64,000 nt of DNA from Arenimonas fontis (lineage in GTDB: Bacteria; Pseudomonadota; Gammaproteobacteria; Xanthomonadales; Xanthomonadaceae): NCBI RefSeq assembly GCF_008386465.1, contig NZ_VUOD01000006.1:1-64000 (forward strand), written 5' to 3'. Below, piece after piece: positions 38,727-47,792 of the stretch. The first letter of the stretch is position 1, and each line of letters begins with the position of its first letter. The translations under genes and the position numbers were made by a program. The notes beneath the pieces are model-generated. The model saw nothing but the letters and a program-made list of their open reading frames with translations. It did no database searches and was not told the DNA's origin.

Positions 38727-39890
38727 TCAGAACGCGTTGATGCCGGTGACTTCGCGGCCGATCACCAGCTGGTGCACGGTCTCGGTGCCCTCGTAGGTGA
38801 TCACCGACTCCAGGTTCAGCGCGTGACGGATCGGCGGGTGTTCGGTGGTGATGCCGGCGCCGCCGAGGATGTCGCGGGCCTCGCGGGCGATGTCCAGGGC
38901 CACGCGCACGTTGTTCCACTTGGCCAGGGACACCTGGGCCGGCTGCATGCTGCCCGCATCCTTGAGGCGGCCCAACTGCAGGCTGAGAAGCTGCGCCAGG
39001 GTGATGCGGCGGGCCATGTCGGCCAGCTTCAGCTGCACGGCCTGGGTGGCGGCGATCGGCCGGTTGAACAGCACCCGCTCCTTCGAGTACTCCAGCGCCG
39101 ACGTGTAACAGGCGATGGCGGCGCCGATCGGGCCCCAGGTGATGCCGTAGCGGGCCTGGGTCAGGCAGCCCAGCGGGCCCTTCAGGCCCTTCACGTTCGG
39201 CAGGCGGTTGGCCTCGGGCACGCGCACGTTGTCCAGGTACAGGGCGCTGGTGACCGAGGCGCGCAGGCTCATCTTGCGGTGAACCTCATGGGCCTCGAAG
39301 CCCTTCATGCCCTTCTCGACGATGAAACCCTGGATGCCGTCCCCGGTCTGCGCCCAGACGATGGCGATGTCGGCCAGGTTGCCGTTGGTGATCCACATCT
39401 TGGCGCCGCTGATCAACCAGTCGTCGCCGTCCTTCCTGGCCACTGTCTTCATGTTGGCCGGGTCGGAGCCGCCGTGCGGCTCGGTCAGGCCGAAACAGCC
39501 GATGACCTCGCCGCGGGCCATGGCAGGCAGCCAGCGCAGGCGCTGCTCCTCGCTGCCGTAGGCGTAGATCGGGTACATGCACAGCGAACTCTGCACCGAG
39601 ACGAAGCTGCGGATGCCGCTGTCGCCGCGTTCCAGCTCCTGGCAGATCAGGCCGTAGCTGACCGCGTTGAGGCCGGCACAACCGTACTGCTCCGGCAGCG
39701 AGGAGCCCAGCAGGCCCATGGCGGCGATTTCCGGGATCAGTTCCTTCGGGAACCGGCCCTGGTCGAAGCAGTCGCCGATGATCGGCAGGACCTTCTCGTC
39801 GGTGAAGCGGGCGACGCTGTCCTGGATCATGCGCTCCTCCTCGGAGAGCAGGGAGCGGATGTCGTACAGGTCGGTCGGGTTCAGGGCCAT
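38727..39890 (-). CDS. gcdH: Glutaryl-CoA dehydrogenase-like acyl-CoA dehydrogenase (387 aa)
   Basis: This FAD enzyme oxidises and decarboxylates glutaryl-CoA to crotonyl-CoA in lysine and tryptophan breakdown. Typical sites are CFGLTEPHGGSDPANMKT, KMWITNGNLADIAIVWA and the catalytic Glu in VITYEGTETVHQL (Glu367). QYGCAGLNAVSYGLICQELERGDSG is closer to GCDH than to fatty acyl-CoA dehydrogenases. The ATG at 39890 (MALNPTDLYDIRS) gives family length. It heads a minus-strand group with the GNAT and E1 genes. Confidence 0.93.
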   Translation of the reverse strand: MALNPTDLYDIRSLLSEEERMIQDSVARFTDEKVLPIIGDCFDQGRFPKELIPEIAAMGLLGSSLPEQYGCAGLNAVSYGLICQELERGDSGIRSFVSVQSSLCMYPIYAYGSEEQRLRWLPAMARGEVIGCFGLTEPHGGSDPANMKTVARKDGDDWLISGAKMWITNGNLADIAIVWAQTGDGIQGFIVEKGMKGFEAHEVHRKMSLRASVTSALYLDNVRVPEANRLPNVKGLKGPLGCLTQARYGITWGPIGAAIACYTSALEYSKERVLFNRPIAATQAVQLKLADMARRITLAQLLSLQLGRLKDAGSMQPAQVSLAKWNNVRVALDIAREARDILGGAGITTEHPPIRHALNLESVITYEGTETVHQLVIGREVTGINAF

Positions 39891-40056
39891 GGCGGTCGGG
39901 TCGTTGCGGGCGGGAAAGCCCGGCATTCTAGCCCGCCGGACCCTCCCGGGGCAGCCCGCGGAAATCCGGGACCCGCCAGCCGTTCCTGCCATGGGCAGGC
40001 ATTCCCGACCAGGCGGCGAACCGGGGGCGCCGCCCCGGTCGGCGACGGGCGAACGG

Positions 40057-40083
40057 AAAGGGCCGGCGTGGTGCCGGCCCTTT
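40057..40083. terminator. Hairpin terminator upstream of gcdH
   Basis: Palindrome AAAGGGCCGGC-GTGGT-GCCGGCCCTTT lies 41 bases beyond the stop of the glycine-zipper gene (minus strand). The rest of 39891-40123 shows no gene; it should hold the gcdH promoter, which I could not define. Confidence 0.6.
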
Positions 40084-40123
40084 CCGGGATGCACGAAACG
40101 GGATCAGGGCGACGGGGCCAAGA

Positions 40124-40810
40124 TCAGCCCTGCGGAGGCGCCGCCTGGCCGGCGACCTGGATCACGCCGTCCTTGATCGGCAGCCGATCGCCAGGATCCC
40201 GGTCCATGCGCAGGCTGCCGGTCTGGCCCTCGTAACGCCAGGTCACGTCATAACCGACGATCCGGTCGCGCTCGCCCAGCTGGATCCGCGCGCCGGGCTT
40301 GCGGTCCACCCGGGTGGTAGCCACGGTGCCGTCTTCGCCGCGGTACTGCACGTCGTAACCGATCACTTCCTCGCGCGGCTCGGTAACGGTCTGGCAGACC
40401 GTCTCCATCTCGGTGTACTTCTGACCGCCCTCGTGCCGGCGATCGATCTCGCGGCCGGCATAGGCGCCGCCGACGGCGCCGGCGACGGTGGCCAGCTTCT
40501 TGCCGCTGCCGCCGCCCACCTGGTTGCCCAGCAGGCCACCGACCACGGCACCCACCACCATGCCGTCCTTGTCGCCGAAGCGCTCGGGCTTGCGCTTCTC
40601 CACTGCCACCTCCTCGCAGACCTCGCGTTTGCCGGTCCGCATTTCGGTGACCGCGGTGCTGCTGATGACCTCGCCATAGATGGGCTCGCGTTCGGTGATC
40701 GGCACGGCCGACACGACCTCGGCGTACGGCGTCGAAAAGGCCTGGTACGCAGCGATCGCGCCACCGCCCACCAGCATGCCGGCCAGCACTCCCAATACGG
40801 TCTTGTTCAT
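40124..40810 (-). CDS. Glycine-zipper 2TM domain protein, envelope-associated (228 aa)
   Basis: An N-terminal helix (VLGVLAGMLVGGGAIAAYQAF) probably anchors the protein. At residues ~83-115 a glycine zipper follows: MVVGAVVGGLLGNQVGGGSG ... LATVAGAVGGAYAGREI, as in SlyB and Rickettsia 17-kDa antigen-like proteins. The C-terminal domain (~130-225) has two repeated YDVxYRGEDGT / YDVTWRYEGQTG units with basic residues. GGAGGAAC lies just before the ATG at 40810; a longer frame upstream is not needed. Function is unknown, likely in envelope structure. It diverges from the DUF6116 gene. Confidence 0.8.
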   Translation of the reverse strand: MNKTVLGVLAGMLVGGGAIAAYQAFSTPYAEVVSAVPITEREPIYGEVISSTAVTEMRTGKREVCEEVAVEKRKPERFGDKDGMVVGAVVGGLLGNQVGGGSGKKLATVAGAVGGAYAGREIDRRHEGGQKYTEMETVCQTVTEPREEVIGYDVQYRGEDGTVATTRVDRKPGARIQLGERDRIVGYDVTWRYEGQTGSLRMDRDPGDRLPIKDGVIQVAGQAAPPQG

Positions 40811-40941
40811 GGTCTGTTCCTCCTCGCGGCGGCGGGGGAACCGCCGACGGGCAGCAGCCTGTGACAGCCCACCTGAATGCCAGCTCAAGCGAGCTTTCAG
40901 TCGCGTCATGCTAGTTTGCCGGCATACCCAGGAGGCCCGAC

Positions 40942-41190
40942 ATGCCCCATCCCCTGACTGGCCCGCTGGTCGGATTCGCCAGCCGGCTGCGCTTCCCCAC
41001 CCTGTTCAAGATCACCCTGGCCTTGATGCTGGTGAGCTGGCTCTGGCCCTTCGATCCCATCCCGTTCCTGGATGAGATCGTGACCGCCCTGGCCACCCTG
41101 GTGCTGGCCAGCTGGAAGAGGTCCGATCCGCCCACGGCGCCTCCCTCCGATCAGGACCGGGTCATCGAAGGCCAGGCGCGGCGGGAATGA
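40942..41190 (+). CDS. DUF6116-like small membrane protein (82 aa)
   Basis: A short protein with one or two hydrophobic segments (residues ~20-57), with FPTLFKITLALMLVSWLWP and IPFLDEIVTALATLVLAS as the recognisable text. It resembles the DUF6116 family known mainly from Xanthomonadales. An AGGAGG lies at 40930-40935, 6 bases before the ATG. It overlaps the tatD start by four bases (ATGA). Function is unknown. Confidence 0.75.
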   Translation: MPHPLTGPLVGFASRLRFPTLFKITLALMLVSWLWPFDPIPFLDEIVTALATLVLASWKRSDPPTAPPSDQDRVIEGQARRE

Positions 41191-41948
41191 TCCGGCTCTA
41201 TGACAGCCACTGCCATCTGGATGCGCCGGAGTTCGACGCCGACCGGGAGGCGGTGCTGACCCGCGCCCGCGCCGCCGGCGTCGCCCGGCAGCTGGTGCCG
41301 GCCGTCGCCAGACCGGGCTGGCCGAAGCTCAAGGCCCTGTGTGCTGCCGAGCCCGGGCTGCGCCCGGCCTACGGCCTGCACCCGATGAACCTGGGTGAAC
41401 ACCGGCCTGAGTACCTCCAGGACCTGGCTGCCTGGCTGGCAGCGGAACGGCCGGCCGCGGTCGGCGAATGTGGCCTGGATTTTTTCGTGGAGGGACTGGA
41501 CCCGCGGGCCCAGCGCGAGTACTTCCGGCGTCAGCTGGAACTGGCCCGGGAATTCGACCTGCCGGTCGTGCTGCACGCCCGCCGGGCGGTGGACGAGGTG
41601 ATTGCCGGCCTGCGCCGGGTCGGCGGCCTGCGCGGCGTGGTGCATAGCTGGTCCGGCAGCGAGGAGCAGGCCCGCCAGCTGTTCGGTCTGGGCTTCTGCC
41701 TGGGCATCGGCGGGCCGGTCACCTTCGAGCGGGCACAGCGCCTGCGGCGCACCGTGGCAAGGATGCCGCTGGAGCACCTGCTGCTGGAGACCGATGCGCC
41801 CGACCAGCCGGGCGCTACCCATCGCGGCCGTCGCAACGAACCCGGCTTCCTGCCGGAGGTGCTGCGGGTGGTCGCGCAGTTGCGAGGGGTGTCCGAGGAG
41901 GCCGTTGCCGAGGCCACCTGGGCCAACGCCGAACGCCTGTTCGGCTGA
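41187..41948 (+). CDS. tatD: TatD family metal-dependent hydrolase (253 aa)
   Basis: TIM-barrel metal hydrolase with ligands visible in DSHCHLD, GECGLDFF, LHARRAVDEV, VVHSWSGS and LLETDAPDQPG. Family members are DNases acting at 3' ends, linked to repair and quality control. Length is typical. It is translationally coupled to the DUF6116 gene and converges on tcdA with 8 bases between stops. Among the TatD, YcfH and YjjV paralogues the exact type is not decided; it may be closest to YjjV. Confidence 0.93.
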   Translation: MIRLYDSHCHLDAPEFDADREAVLTRARAAGVARQLVPAVARPGWPKLKALCAAEPGLRPAYGLHPMNLGEHRPEYLQDLAAWLAAERPAAVGECGLDFFVEGLDPRAQREYFRRQLELAREFDLPVVLHARRAVDEVIAGLRRVGGLRGVVHSWSGSEEQARQLFGLGFCLGIGGPVTFERAQRLRRTVARMPLEHLLLETDAPDQPGATHRGRRNEPGFLPEVLRVVAQLRGVSEEAVAEATWANAERLFG

Positions 41949-41956
41949 GCATCATC

Positions 41957-42739
41957 TCAGGCCCGCCGCTTCAACAGCAGCTCCAGGGCCTTGCCGGCCA
42001 TGGCGAAACCGAAGGCTCCGGTCAGGTGCGTGGCCGCGCCCAGGCCGGCGCCGCAGTCCAGCTTGAGGGCGGCATCCGGAGCGAGTCTCGGGCGGGTGCC
42101 GCAGACGCTGCCGTCGGCCTGCGGGTAACGCACGTTCTCCAGCGAATACACCGCCGGCACGCCGAAATAACGGTCCGGATTGCGGGGAAAGCCGTAGTCG
42201 GCGCGCAGGCGCTTGCGTACCAGGGCCAGCAGGGCGTCATGTTCGGTGCGGGAAAGATCGCGCACCCGCACCTGGGTCGGATCGAGCCGGCCGCCAGCCG
42301 AGCCCGAGACCACGATCGGCAGCTTGCGCCGCCGGCACCAGGCGATCATCTCGATCTTGCTGCGGAAGCTGTCGCAGGCGTCCAGCACCAGGTCATGACC
42401 CGCGCCCAGGATCTCCTCGAGGTTGGCGGACACCAGAAAGCGCTGATCCGCCCGCACTTCGACCGCCGGGTTGATGGCCCGGCAACGCTCGGCCAGCACC
42501 TCCGCCTTGGCCCGGCCGTACTGTCCGTCCAGCGCGTGCAGCTGCCGGTTGGTGTTGCTGACGCAGACCTCGTCCGCGTCCACCAGCACCAGCCGGCCGA
42601 CGCCGCTACGGGCCAGCGCTTCGACCGCCCAGGAGCCGACGCCACCGAGGCCGACCACGCAGACCTGGCGTTCGCCCAGCCGCCTTGCGCTGCCCCGGCC
42701 ATAGAGCCGGTCCAGGCCGGCGAATCGGGATGCGTTCAT
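41957..42739 (-). CDS. tcdA: tRNA threonylcarbamoyladenosine dehydratase (260 aa)
   Basis: TcdA (CsdL) cyclises t6A37 to ct6A in ANN-decoding tRNAs, using ATP. The E1-like adenylation site is GLGGVGSWAVEALARSGVG with VDADEVCVSNTNRQ. The later YSLENVRYP and the FGFAMAGKALELLL tail are typical. The start MNASRFAGLDRLYG at 42739 fits the family, and an earlier frame is not needed. Confidence 0.93.
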   Translation of the reverse strand: MNASRFAGLDRLYGRGSARRLGERQVCVVGLGGVGSWAVEALARSGVGRLVLVDADEVCVSNTNRQLHALDGQYGRAKAEVLAERCRAINPAVEVRADQRFLVSANLEEILGAGHDLVLDACDSFRSKIEMIAWCRRRKLPIVVSGSAGGRLDPTQVRVRDLSRTEHDALLALVRKRLRADYGFPRNPDRYFGVPAVYSLENVRYPQADGSVCGTRPRLAPDAALKLDCGAGLGAATHLTGAFGFAMAGKALELLLKRRA

Positions 42740-42854
42740 GAGCGCGGATTCTAGCCGGCCGCGCCGGCTGAACCGCGCCCGGGGGCCGGTCGGTGCCCGT
42801 TCAGGGGCAGCCGCATAGCGTCGGCACCGGAACCAGGCATCGAGGAGGCCCGTC

Positions 42855-43334
42855 ATGCAATACAAGTTCCTGATCGCCGCCGGTATCGCCGCCATGCTGG
42901 CCGCCTGCGCCAGCAGCACCCCCCGGGACCGCGGTCACGGTGGCTATGGCTATGGCCGGGATCCCGGCCATTACGAGCCGCGGCGCTGCTACGACTGCGG
43001 CCAGGTCGAACGCATCGTCACCGTGTACGGCGCCCGCGACAATACCCGTACCGGCGCCATTCTCGGCGGCGTGATCGGCGCCGTGGCGGCCCGCGAAATC
43101 CCCAAACACGGCAGCAAGGGCAAGGAAAACACCGCCACCGTCGCCGGTGCGGTCGCCGGCGCCGCGATCGGCAACGCCATCGAGAACAAGGCCAACGAGG
43201 AAAGCTTCGACATCCACGTGCGGATGGACGACGGCCGTCTGCTGGTCATCAACCGCAACAGCCTGGGCAATGGCGTTCGCGTCGGTGCCCGGGTCCGGGT
43301 GGACGGCACCCGGCTGATTCCGATCGGCTACTGA
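42855..43334 (+). CDS. Glycine-zipper lipoprotein (159 aa)
   Basis: A lipoprotein signal ends in MLAAC with the lipidated Cys at residue 18. A Gly/Tyr-rich stretch follows (HGGYGYGRDPGHYEP), then a glycine zipper at ~65-108 (AILGGVIGAVAAREI ... VAGAVAGAAIGNAIENK). The C-terminal domain (DIHVRMDDGRLLVINRNS ... VRVDGTRLIPIG) resembles the outer-membrane lipoprotein SlyB/PcpY group. A GAGGAGG precedes the ATG. It may stiffen the envelope or respond to stress; this is inference. Confidence 0.82.
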   Translation: MQYKFLIAAGIAAMLAACASSTPRDRGHGGYGYGRDPGHYEPRRCYDCGQVERIVTVYGARDNTRTGAILGGVIGAVAAREIPKHGSKGKENTATVAGAVAGAAIGNAIENKANEESFDIHVRMDDGRLLVINRNSLGNGVRVGARVRVDGTRLIPIGY

Positions 43335-43462
43335 CTCGTCCAATCCGGCCGTATCAGGAATCCGGTCGTATCAGGCCGGCCAGCGGACTTGCCCCACTCT
43401 CCCGGGGCGCGGGACCGCCGTGTTATGTTGCCGGCGGTCCTCTTTAGCCTCGGGAGTCCTGC

Positions 43463-43861
43463 ATGCGTTCGGTCATCCTGGTCCTGATCGGCCTGTTCCT
43501 TGGCGTCACCGGCACCCTGGTGCTCATGAACGCCCTGCGCAAGGGGACGGCGTATCCCAATGGCGTGATGGCGGTGATGTCGGCGCAGATGGGCGCCCTG
43601 AACAACTCTCTCAAGCAGAACCGCTGCGCTGCCACCGACCTGTTGCCGAGACTGCAGACCCTGCGCCACCTGGGCAACGATCTGGAGCCGGCCTTCCTGC
43701 CGACCCAGGACGACGAGCGCTTCATCCGGCACGCCAGCGAACTGCGCGCCGCCGTGGATGCCGCCCTGGCGGCGACGCCGTCGGACTGCGCCGCCGCTTC
43801 GGTGGTGATCAACCGGATCGGCGGAACCTGCAAGGCCTGCCACGACGACTTCAGGGGCTGA
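43463..43861 (+). CDS. Membrane-anchored cytochrome c' / c556-like protein (132 aa)
   Basis: A single N-terminal transmembrane segment (VILVLIGLFLGVTGTLVLMN) is followed by a helical domain and a heme c motif CKACH with DDFRG at the very end, as in cytochromes c' and c556. These bind heme c near the C-terminus of a four-helix bundle and handle nitric oxide or electrons. The signal looks like an anchor with no cleavage site. No redox partner gene is adjacent, and its end overlaps the convergent hydrolase gene by 11 bases. Confidence 0.82.
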   Translation: MRSVILVLIGLFLGVTGTLVLMNALRKGTAYPNGVMAVMSAQMGALNNSLKQNRCAATDLLPRLQTLRHLGNDLEPAFLPTQDDERFIRHASELRAAVDAALAATPSDCAAASVVINRIGGTCKACHDDFRG

Positions 43862-44684
43862 GCAGCCAGTCCGCAACCGTCTGCGCCAGCCCATCCGGCC
43901 GGCGCATCCAGCGGAAATGATCGGCCCGGACGCCCAGACGTCCGCCGTCCAGGGTCATGGCCCGGTGGGGGCCGGGGCCCAGCTTGTCCATCAAGGCCGC
44001 GAGCGTGACGGCGGGGGCCAGCCAGTCCTCCGCCAGGCTCAGGCCGAGCACCGGGACGGCCAGCCGGCGCATCCGGTCCTCCAGGGACCCGCCCGTGCCG
44101 TAGTCCTCGTAGACGCCGTGACGCACGGTCCGTGCCCAGTCGCGCATCACGCCACCCGCCTCGCGTCCGGCAAACCCCAGACGATGCCCCGGGTAATGGC
44201 CGCACAGACGGGTCAGCGCCGGCAGCAGCCGGGCGAAAGCGGCGATCGCCAGGCCGGCGGCGCCGCGGTACAGGCGCTCGTGCGGCACGCCCGTGGCCAC
44301 CAGGACCAGACCGGCGCAGGCTTCCGGATCCAGCGCCGCCAGCATGGCCGCGAACTGACCGCCGAGGCTGTGGCCACCGTAATGCCAGGCGCCCGGGCCC
44401 AGCGCCGCCCTGGCGGCCCGCAGGTCCCGCCCGAGCAGCGTCCCGTATCCCCAGTCGATGCCGCGCCCGGCGCGCCAGGCGCTGCTGCCGATGCCGCGCC
44501 ATTCGGCCACGGCGACCCGGATGCCGTGCCCGGCCAGCGCCGCCGCGAAGGCGTCGTACTTCGCGGCCGGCACGCCCAGGGCCGGCAGGAACAGCAGGTG
44601 CGCGCGCGAGGCGGCCGGCTCGACGATGCGCAGGCAGAAACGGTGGCCGTCCTCGGCGACGACCGGATGTTCGACGGGGTTCAT
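43851..44684 (-). CDS. Alpha/beta hydrolase family protein (277 aa)
   Basis: Alpha/beta fold with oxyanion region LLFLPALGVPAAKYD and nucleophile elbow GGHSLGGQFA (Ser ~110). The acid is likely in LSLAEDWLAP and the His in RADHFRW near the end. It resembles the COG4757-type predicted hydrolases. A Met 19 codons upstream would give a short hydrophobic extension, but the Met at 44684 fits the family. The substrate is unknown. Confidence 0.8.
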   Translation of the reverse strand: MNPVEHPVVAEDGHRFCLRIVEPAASRAHLLFLPALGVPAAKYDAFAAALAGHGIRVAVAEWRGIGSSAWRAGRGIDWGYGTLLGRDLRAARAALGPGAWHYGGHSLGGQFAAMLAALDPEACAGLVLVATGVPHERLYRGAAGLAIAAFARLLPALTRLCGHYPGHRLGFAGREAGGVMRDWARTVRHGVYEDYGTGGSLEDRMRRLAVPVLGLSLAEDWLAPAVTLAALMDKLGPGPHRAMTLDGGRLGVRADHFRWMRRPDGLAQTVADWLLSP

Positions 44685-44806
44685 GGCATCCGCGGGATTA
44701 GTGCAGGCGAAGAAGCATACGCAGGCAGCCACCGCCCGCACAGGCGACCGCCGGACGCTCCGGTGGCCCCGGTGCCGGGCCGGCGGGACGCTGCTAGGCT
44801 CGCGCC

Positions 44807-45295
44807 ATGGACACGAACACCGCCTGGTTTCTGGTATCCGCCGCCCTGATCCTGATCGGCCTGCTGGGCACGGTCCTGCCGGTGCTGCCCGGTCTGCCGC
44901 TGATGTTCGCCGGCATGTGGCTGGCCGCCTGGGCCGACGCGTATCAGCGGGTTGGCGCCGGCACTCTGACGGTGCTGGGGGTGCTGGTGTTGCTGTCCAT
45001 CCTCGTGGACCTGCTGGCCAGCATGATCGGCGCCCGCCGGGTCGGCGCCTCCGGCAAGGCCATGTTCGGTGCCGGCGTAGGCAGCGTGGTCGGCCTGTTT
45101 TTCGGCCTGCCTGGGCTGCTGGCCGGTCCCTTCCTAGGCGCTTCGCTGGGCGAGCTGTGGCATGGGCGGGAGTTTCGCGCCGCCACCCGGGTCGGGTTCG
45201 GCACCTGGCTGGGTTTGCTGCTGGGCGCAGTTTTCAAACTGCTGCTGGCGCTGGCGATGCTGGCGATCTTCTTCGCCATGCTGCTGCTGGGCTGA
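44807..45295 (+). CDS. DUF456 family membrane protein (162 aa)
   Basis: Highly hydrophobic protein with about five helices and the family pattern LIGLLGTVLPVLPGLPLMFAG near the N-terminus, followed by GASGKAMFGAGVGSVVGLFFG and a Gly-rich loop, GPFLGASLGELW. DUF456 proteins are conserved inner-membrane proteins of unknown role. It converges on ybbP with 4 bases between stops. Confidence 0.9.
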   Translation: MDTNTAWFLVSAALILIGLLGTVLPVLPGLPLMFAGMWLAAWADAYQRVGAGTLTVLGVLVLLSILVDLLASMIGARRVGASGKAMFGAGVGSVVGLFFGLPGLLAGPFLGASLGELWHGREFRAATRVGFGTWLGLLLGAVFKLLLALAMLAIFFAMLLLG

Positions 45296-45299
45296 AACC

Positions 45300-47792
45300 T
45301 CAGCCCTGCAGTTCGCGCAGGGTCACCGAGGGCGGCGCATCCACCACCCGCCGGGTCGCATACAGGCCCGCCAACAGGGCCGCCACCAGGCCGGCGCCGG
45401 CGCCGGTGGCGATCATGGCCGGATCGGGCGTCCAGGGCAGGTCGAACACGCGTCTGGCTACCACCCCGGCCAGCAGCGAAGCGGCAATCGCGGCCACCAG
45501 GCCGGCGATCAGGCCTAGTGCGGCGAACTCCGAAGCCTGCGCCAGCCGCAGTTGCCGGCGCCGGCCACCGAGCACCCGCATCACCCCACCCTCGAGCAGA
45601 CGCTCGTCCTGGCTGGCGCTGACCGCCGCCATCAGGACCAGCAAGCCTGCCAGCAGGGCGAATGCGAACACCGCCTCGACCACGGTGGAGACCTGGTCCA
45701 CCGTGCCGCGGATCTGGTCCAGCACCACGTCCACGTCCACCACCGACAGGTTCGGGAAGGCCGCCACCAGCTCGGCGGTGAAACGCGTGTCGCCAGCGGG
45801 CACCTTCACGGCCGTGATGTGGCTGCCGGAGAACCCGTCCAGCGCCCCCGGCGAAGCCAGCACGAAGAAGTTCGGCTGGAAGCTTTCCCAGTCCACCTTG
45901 CGCAGGCTGGTGATGCGCGCGGCGAAACGCGCGCCGGCGATGTCGAAGGCGACCTCGTCGCCGAGGCGCCAGCCCAGGTCGCGGGCGAAGTCTTCTTCCA
46001 CCGACAGCTCGGGCCCGGCCGGCCGTCCCTGCCAGAACCGCCCGGCCACCACCTCGTTGTCGGAACGCAATGCCTCGGCGGCGCTGAGATTGAACTCGCG
46101 TTCGGCCATGCGCCGGGCCCGACTGCCTTCCGGATAGTCCGAGCCGCTGGCCGGCCGGCCGTTCAACTCGATCAGCCGGGCACGGATCATCGGAAACAGG
46201 GTTGGTTCGGCGAGGCCGCGCCTGGCCACGAAGCTACGCAGCGGCTGCACCTGATCCGGTTGCACATTGACGATGAAGCGGTTGGGTGCGTCCTCCGGCA
46301 GCGCCTGGCGCCAGCGCTCCAGTAGATCGGTGCGGACGAAACCAAGCAGCAGCAGGGCCATCAGGCCCAGGCCCAGGGCCGAGACCTGGGCAATACTGGC
46401 GCCGGCACGCCGGCCGACGTTGGCCAGACCGTAGCGCCAGGCGCCGCGCAGGCGCCGGCGCAGGCTCCGCACCAGCAGGATCAGGCCCCAGGCCAGCAGG
46501 GCCAGCACGGTCAGGGTGATGGCGATGCCCGCCAGCATGGCAGTGCCAAGGACCGCCGACCCGGCCTTCCACCACAGCAGGGCGGACAGGCCGGCCAGGC
46601 CGGCGGCGAGCACCAGCCAGGCGCTGGGCTCGGTCGGGTCGAGGTCGCTGCGCAACACCCGCAGGGCCGGCACCCGGCGCAGCGCCAGCACCGGTGGCAG
46701 GCCGAATGCCAGCAGCACCGTCAGGCCGACGGCGAAACCTTCCAGCACGGGCCTCCAGCCGGCGCCAGGCAGGTCCAGTTTCAGCGCCTCCGCCAGCCAG
46801 ACTCCCACCGCCCACTGCAGGCCGAAGGCGATGCTCAGGCCGAACAGGCAGCCCAACAGCCCCGCCAGCAGCAGTTCGCCACCGTGCACCAGCACCAGAT
46901 CGCGCTGACTGGCCCCCAGGCTGCGCATCACCGCTGCGCCCTGCAGATGCCGGGCACCATGCCGGCGTGCGGCCATGGCCACGGCGACCGCCGCCAGCAC
47001 CACCGACACCAGGGCGGCCAGGCCCAGGAAGCGGTCGGCCCGGTCAAGCGCCCGACGGATTTCCGGACGGGCCTCGGCGGCGGTTTCCAGGCGCTGGCCG
47101 CGGTCTAGCTTGTCGCCGACGGAGGTGGTGAAGCGCTCCACCGCCGCCGGAGTTCCCGCCACCGCCAACCGATAGGTGATGCGGCTGCCGGGCTGCACCA
47201 GCCCCGTGGATTCCAGATCGGCCAAGGCCAGGAACAGGCGCGGTGCGGTGTTGAAGTAATCCAGCGCGGCATCGGGTTCCTGCACGACCAGGGCCGCCAG
47301 TTCGAACTCGCGCAGGCCCACGCCGATGCGGTCGCCGATGCGGGCGCCCAGGGTATCGGCGCCGGCCCGGCTCAGCCAGACGGTGCCGGGCGCGGGCACG
47401 CCCGGCGCGGGCGCCTCCCTGCCGGCAGCGTCACGCAGGACGAACTGCCCGCGCAGCGGGAAGCCCTCGCCCAGGGCGCGCAACTCACCCAGGCGCAAGG
47501 CCTCGCCGGCCCGCACCATGCTGGGGAAACCCACGGTCTCGGCTGCCCGCAGTCCGGGCGCCGAGGCGGCCTCGCGCAGGGCGCCGACGATCGGCGCGTC
47601 GGCGCGCAGCACGGCGTCGCCGCCAAGCAGGCGGTTGGCCTCCAGCGCCAAGGCCCGCTCGGCCCGGTCGGTGACGAAGCCCACCGAGCACACCGCGGTC
47701 ACCGCCAGTACCAAGGCCGCCAACAGGATGCGGATGTCGCCCGAGCCCAGGTCGCGACGGAACTGCCGCCAGGCCAGTCGCAAGGGCTTCAT
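45300..47792 (-). CDS. ybbP: ABC transporter permease YbbP-like, FtsX family (830 aa)
   Basis: Large MacB/FtsX-type permease with ten hydrophobic segments: one at residues ~20-40, three at ~260-390, two at ~395-450, one at ~475-495 and three near the C-terminus (~700-815). Two periplasmic loops lie between. YbbP works with YbbA, probably moving substrates or transmitting force in the envelope and not importing nutrients. Its start overlaps the ybbA stop (ATGA). Divergent tesA beyond ybbA reproduces the Escherichia coli tesA-ybbA-ybbP layout. Confidence 0.92.
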   Translation of the reverse strand: MKPLRLAWRQFRRDLGSGDIRILLAALVLAVTAVCSVGFVTDRAERALALEANRLLGGDAVLRADAPIVGALREAASAPGLRAAETVGFPSMVRAGEALRLGELRALGEGFPLRGQFVLRDAAGREAPAPGVPAPGTVWLSRAGADTLGARIGDRIGVGLREFELAALVVQEPDAALDYFNTAPRLFLALADLESTGLVQPGSRITYRLAVAGTPAAVERFTTSVGDKLDRGQRLETAAEARPEIRRALDRADRFLGLAALVSVVLAAVAVAMAARRHGARHLQGAAVMRSLGASQRDLVLVHGGELLLAGLLGCLFGLSIAFGLQWAVGVWLAEALKLDLPGAGWRPVLEGFAVGLTVLLAFGLPPVLALRRVPALRVLRSDLDPTEPSAWLVLAAGLAGLSALLWWKAGSAVLGTAMLAGIAITLTVLALLAWGLILLVRSLRRRLRGAWRYGLANVGRRAGASIAQVSALGLGLMALLLLGFVRTDLLERWRQALPEDAPNRFIVNVQPDQVQPLRSFVARRGLAEPTLFPMIRARLIELNGRPASGSDYPEGSRARRMAEREFNLSAAEALRSDNEVVAGRFWQGRPAGPELSVEEDFARDLGWRLGDEVAFDIAGARFAARITSLRKVDWESFQPNFFVLASPGALDGFSGSHITAVKVPAGDTRFTAELVAAFPNLSVVDVDVVLDQIRGTVDQVSTVVEAVFAFALLAGLLVLMAAVSASQDERLLEGGVMRVLGGRRRQLRLAQASEFAALGLIAGLVAAIAASLLAGVVARRVFDLPWTPDPAMIATGAGAGLVAALLAGLYATRRVVDAPPSVTLRELQG

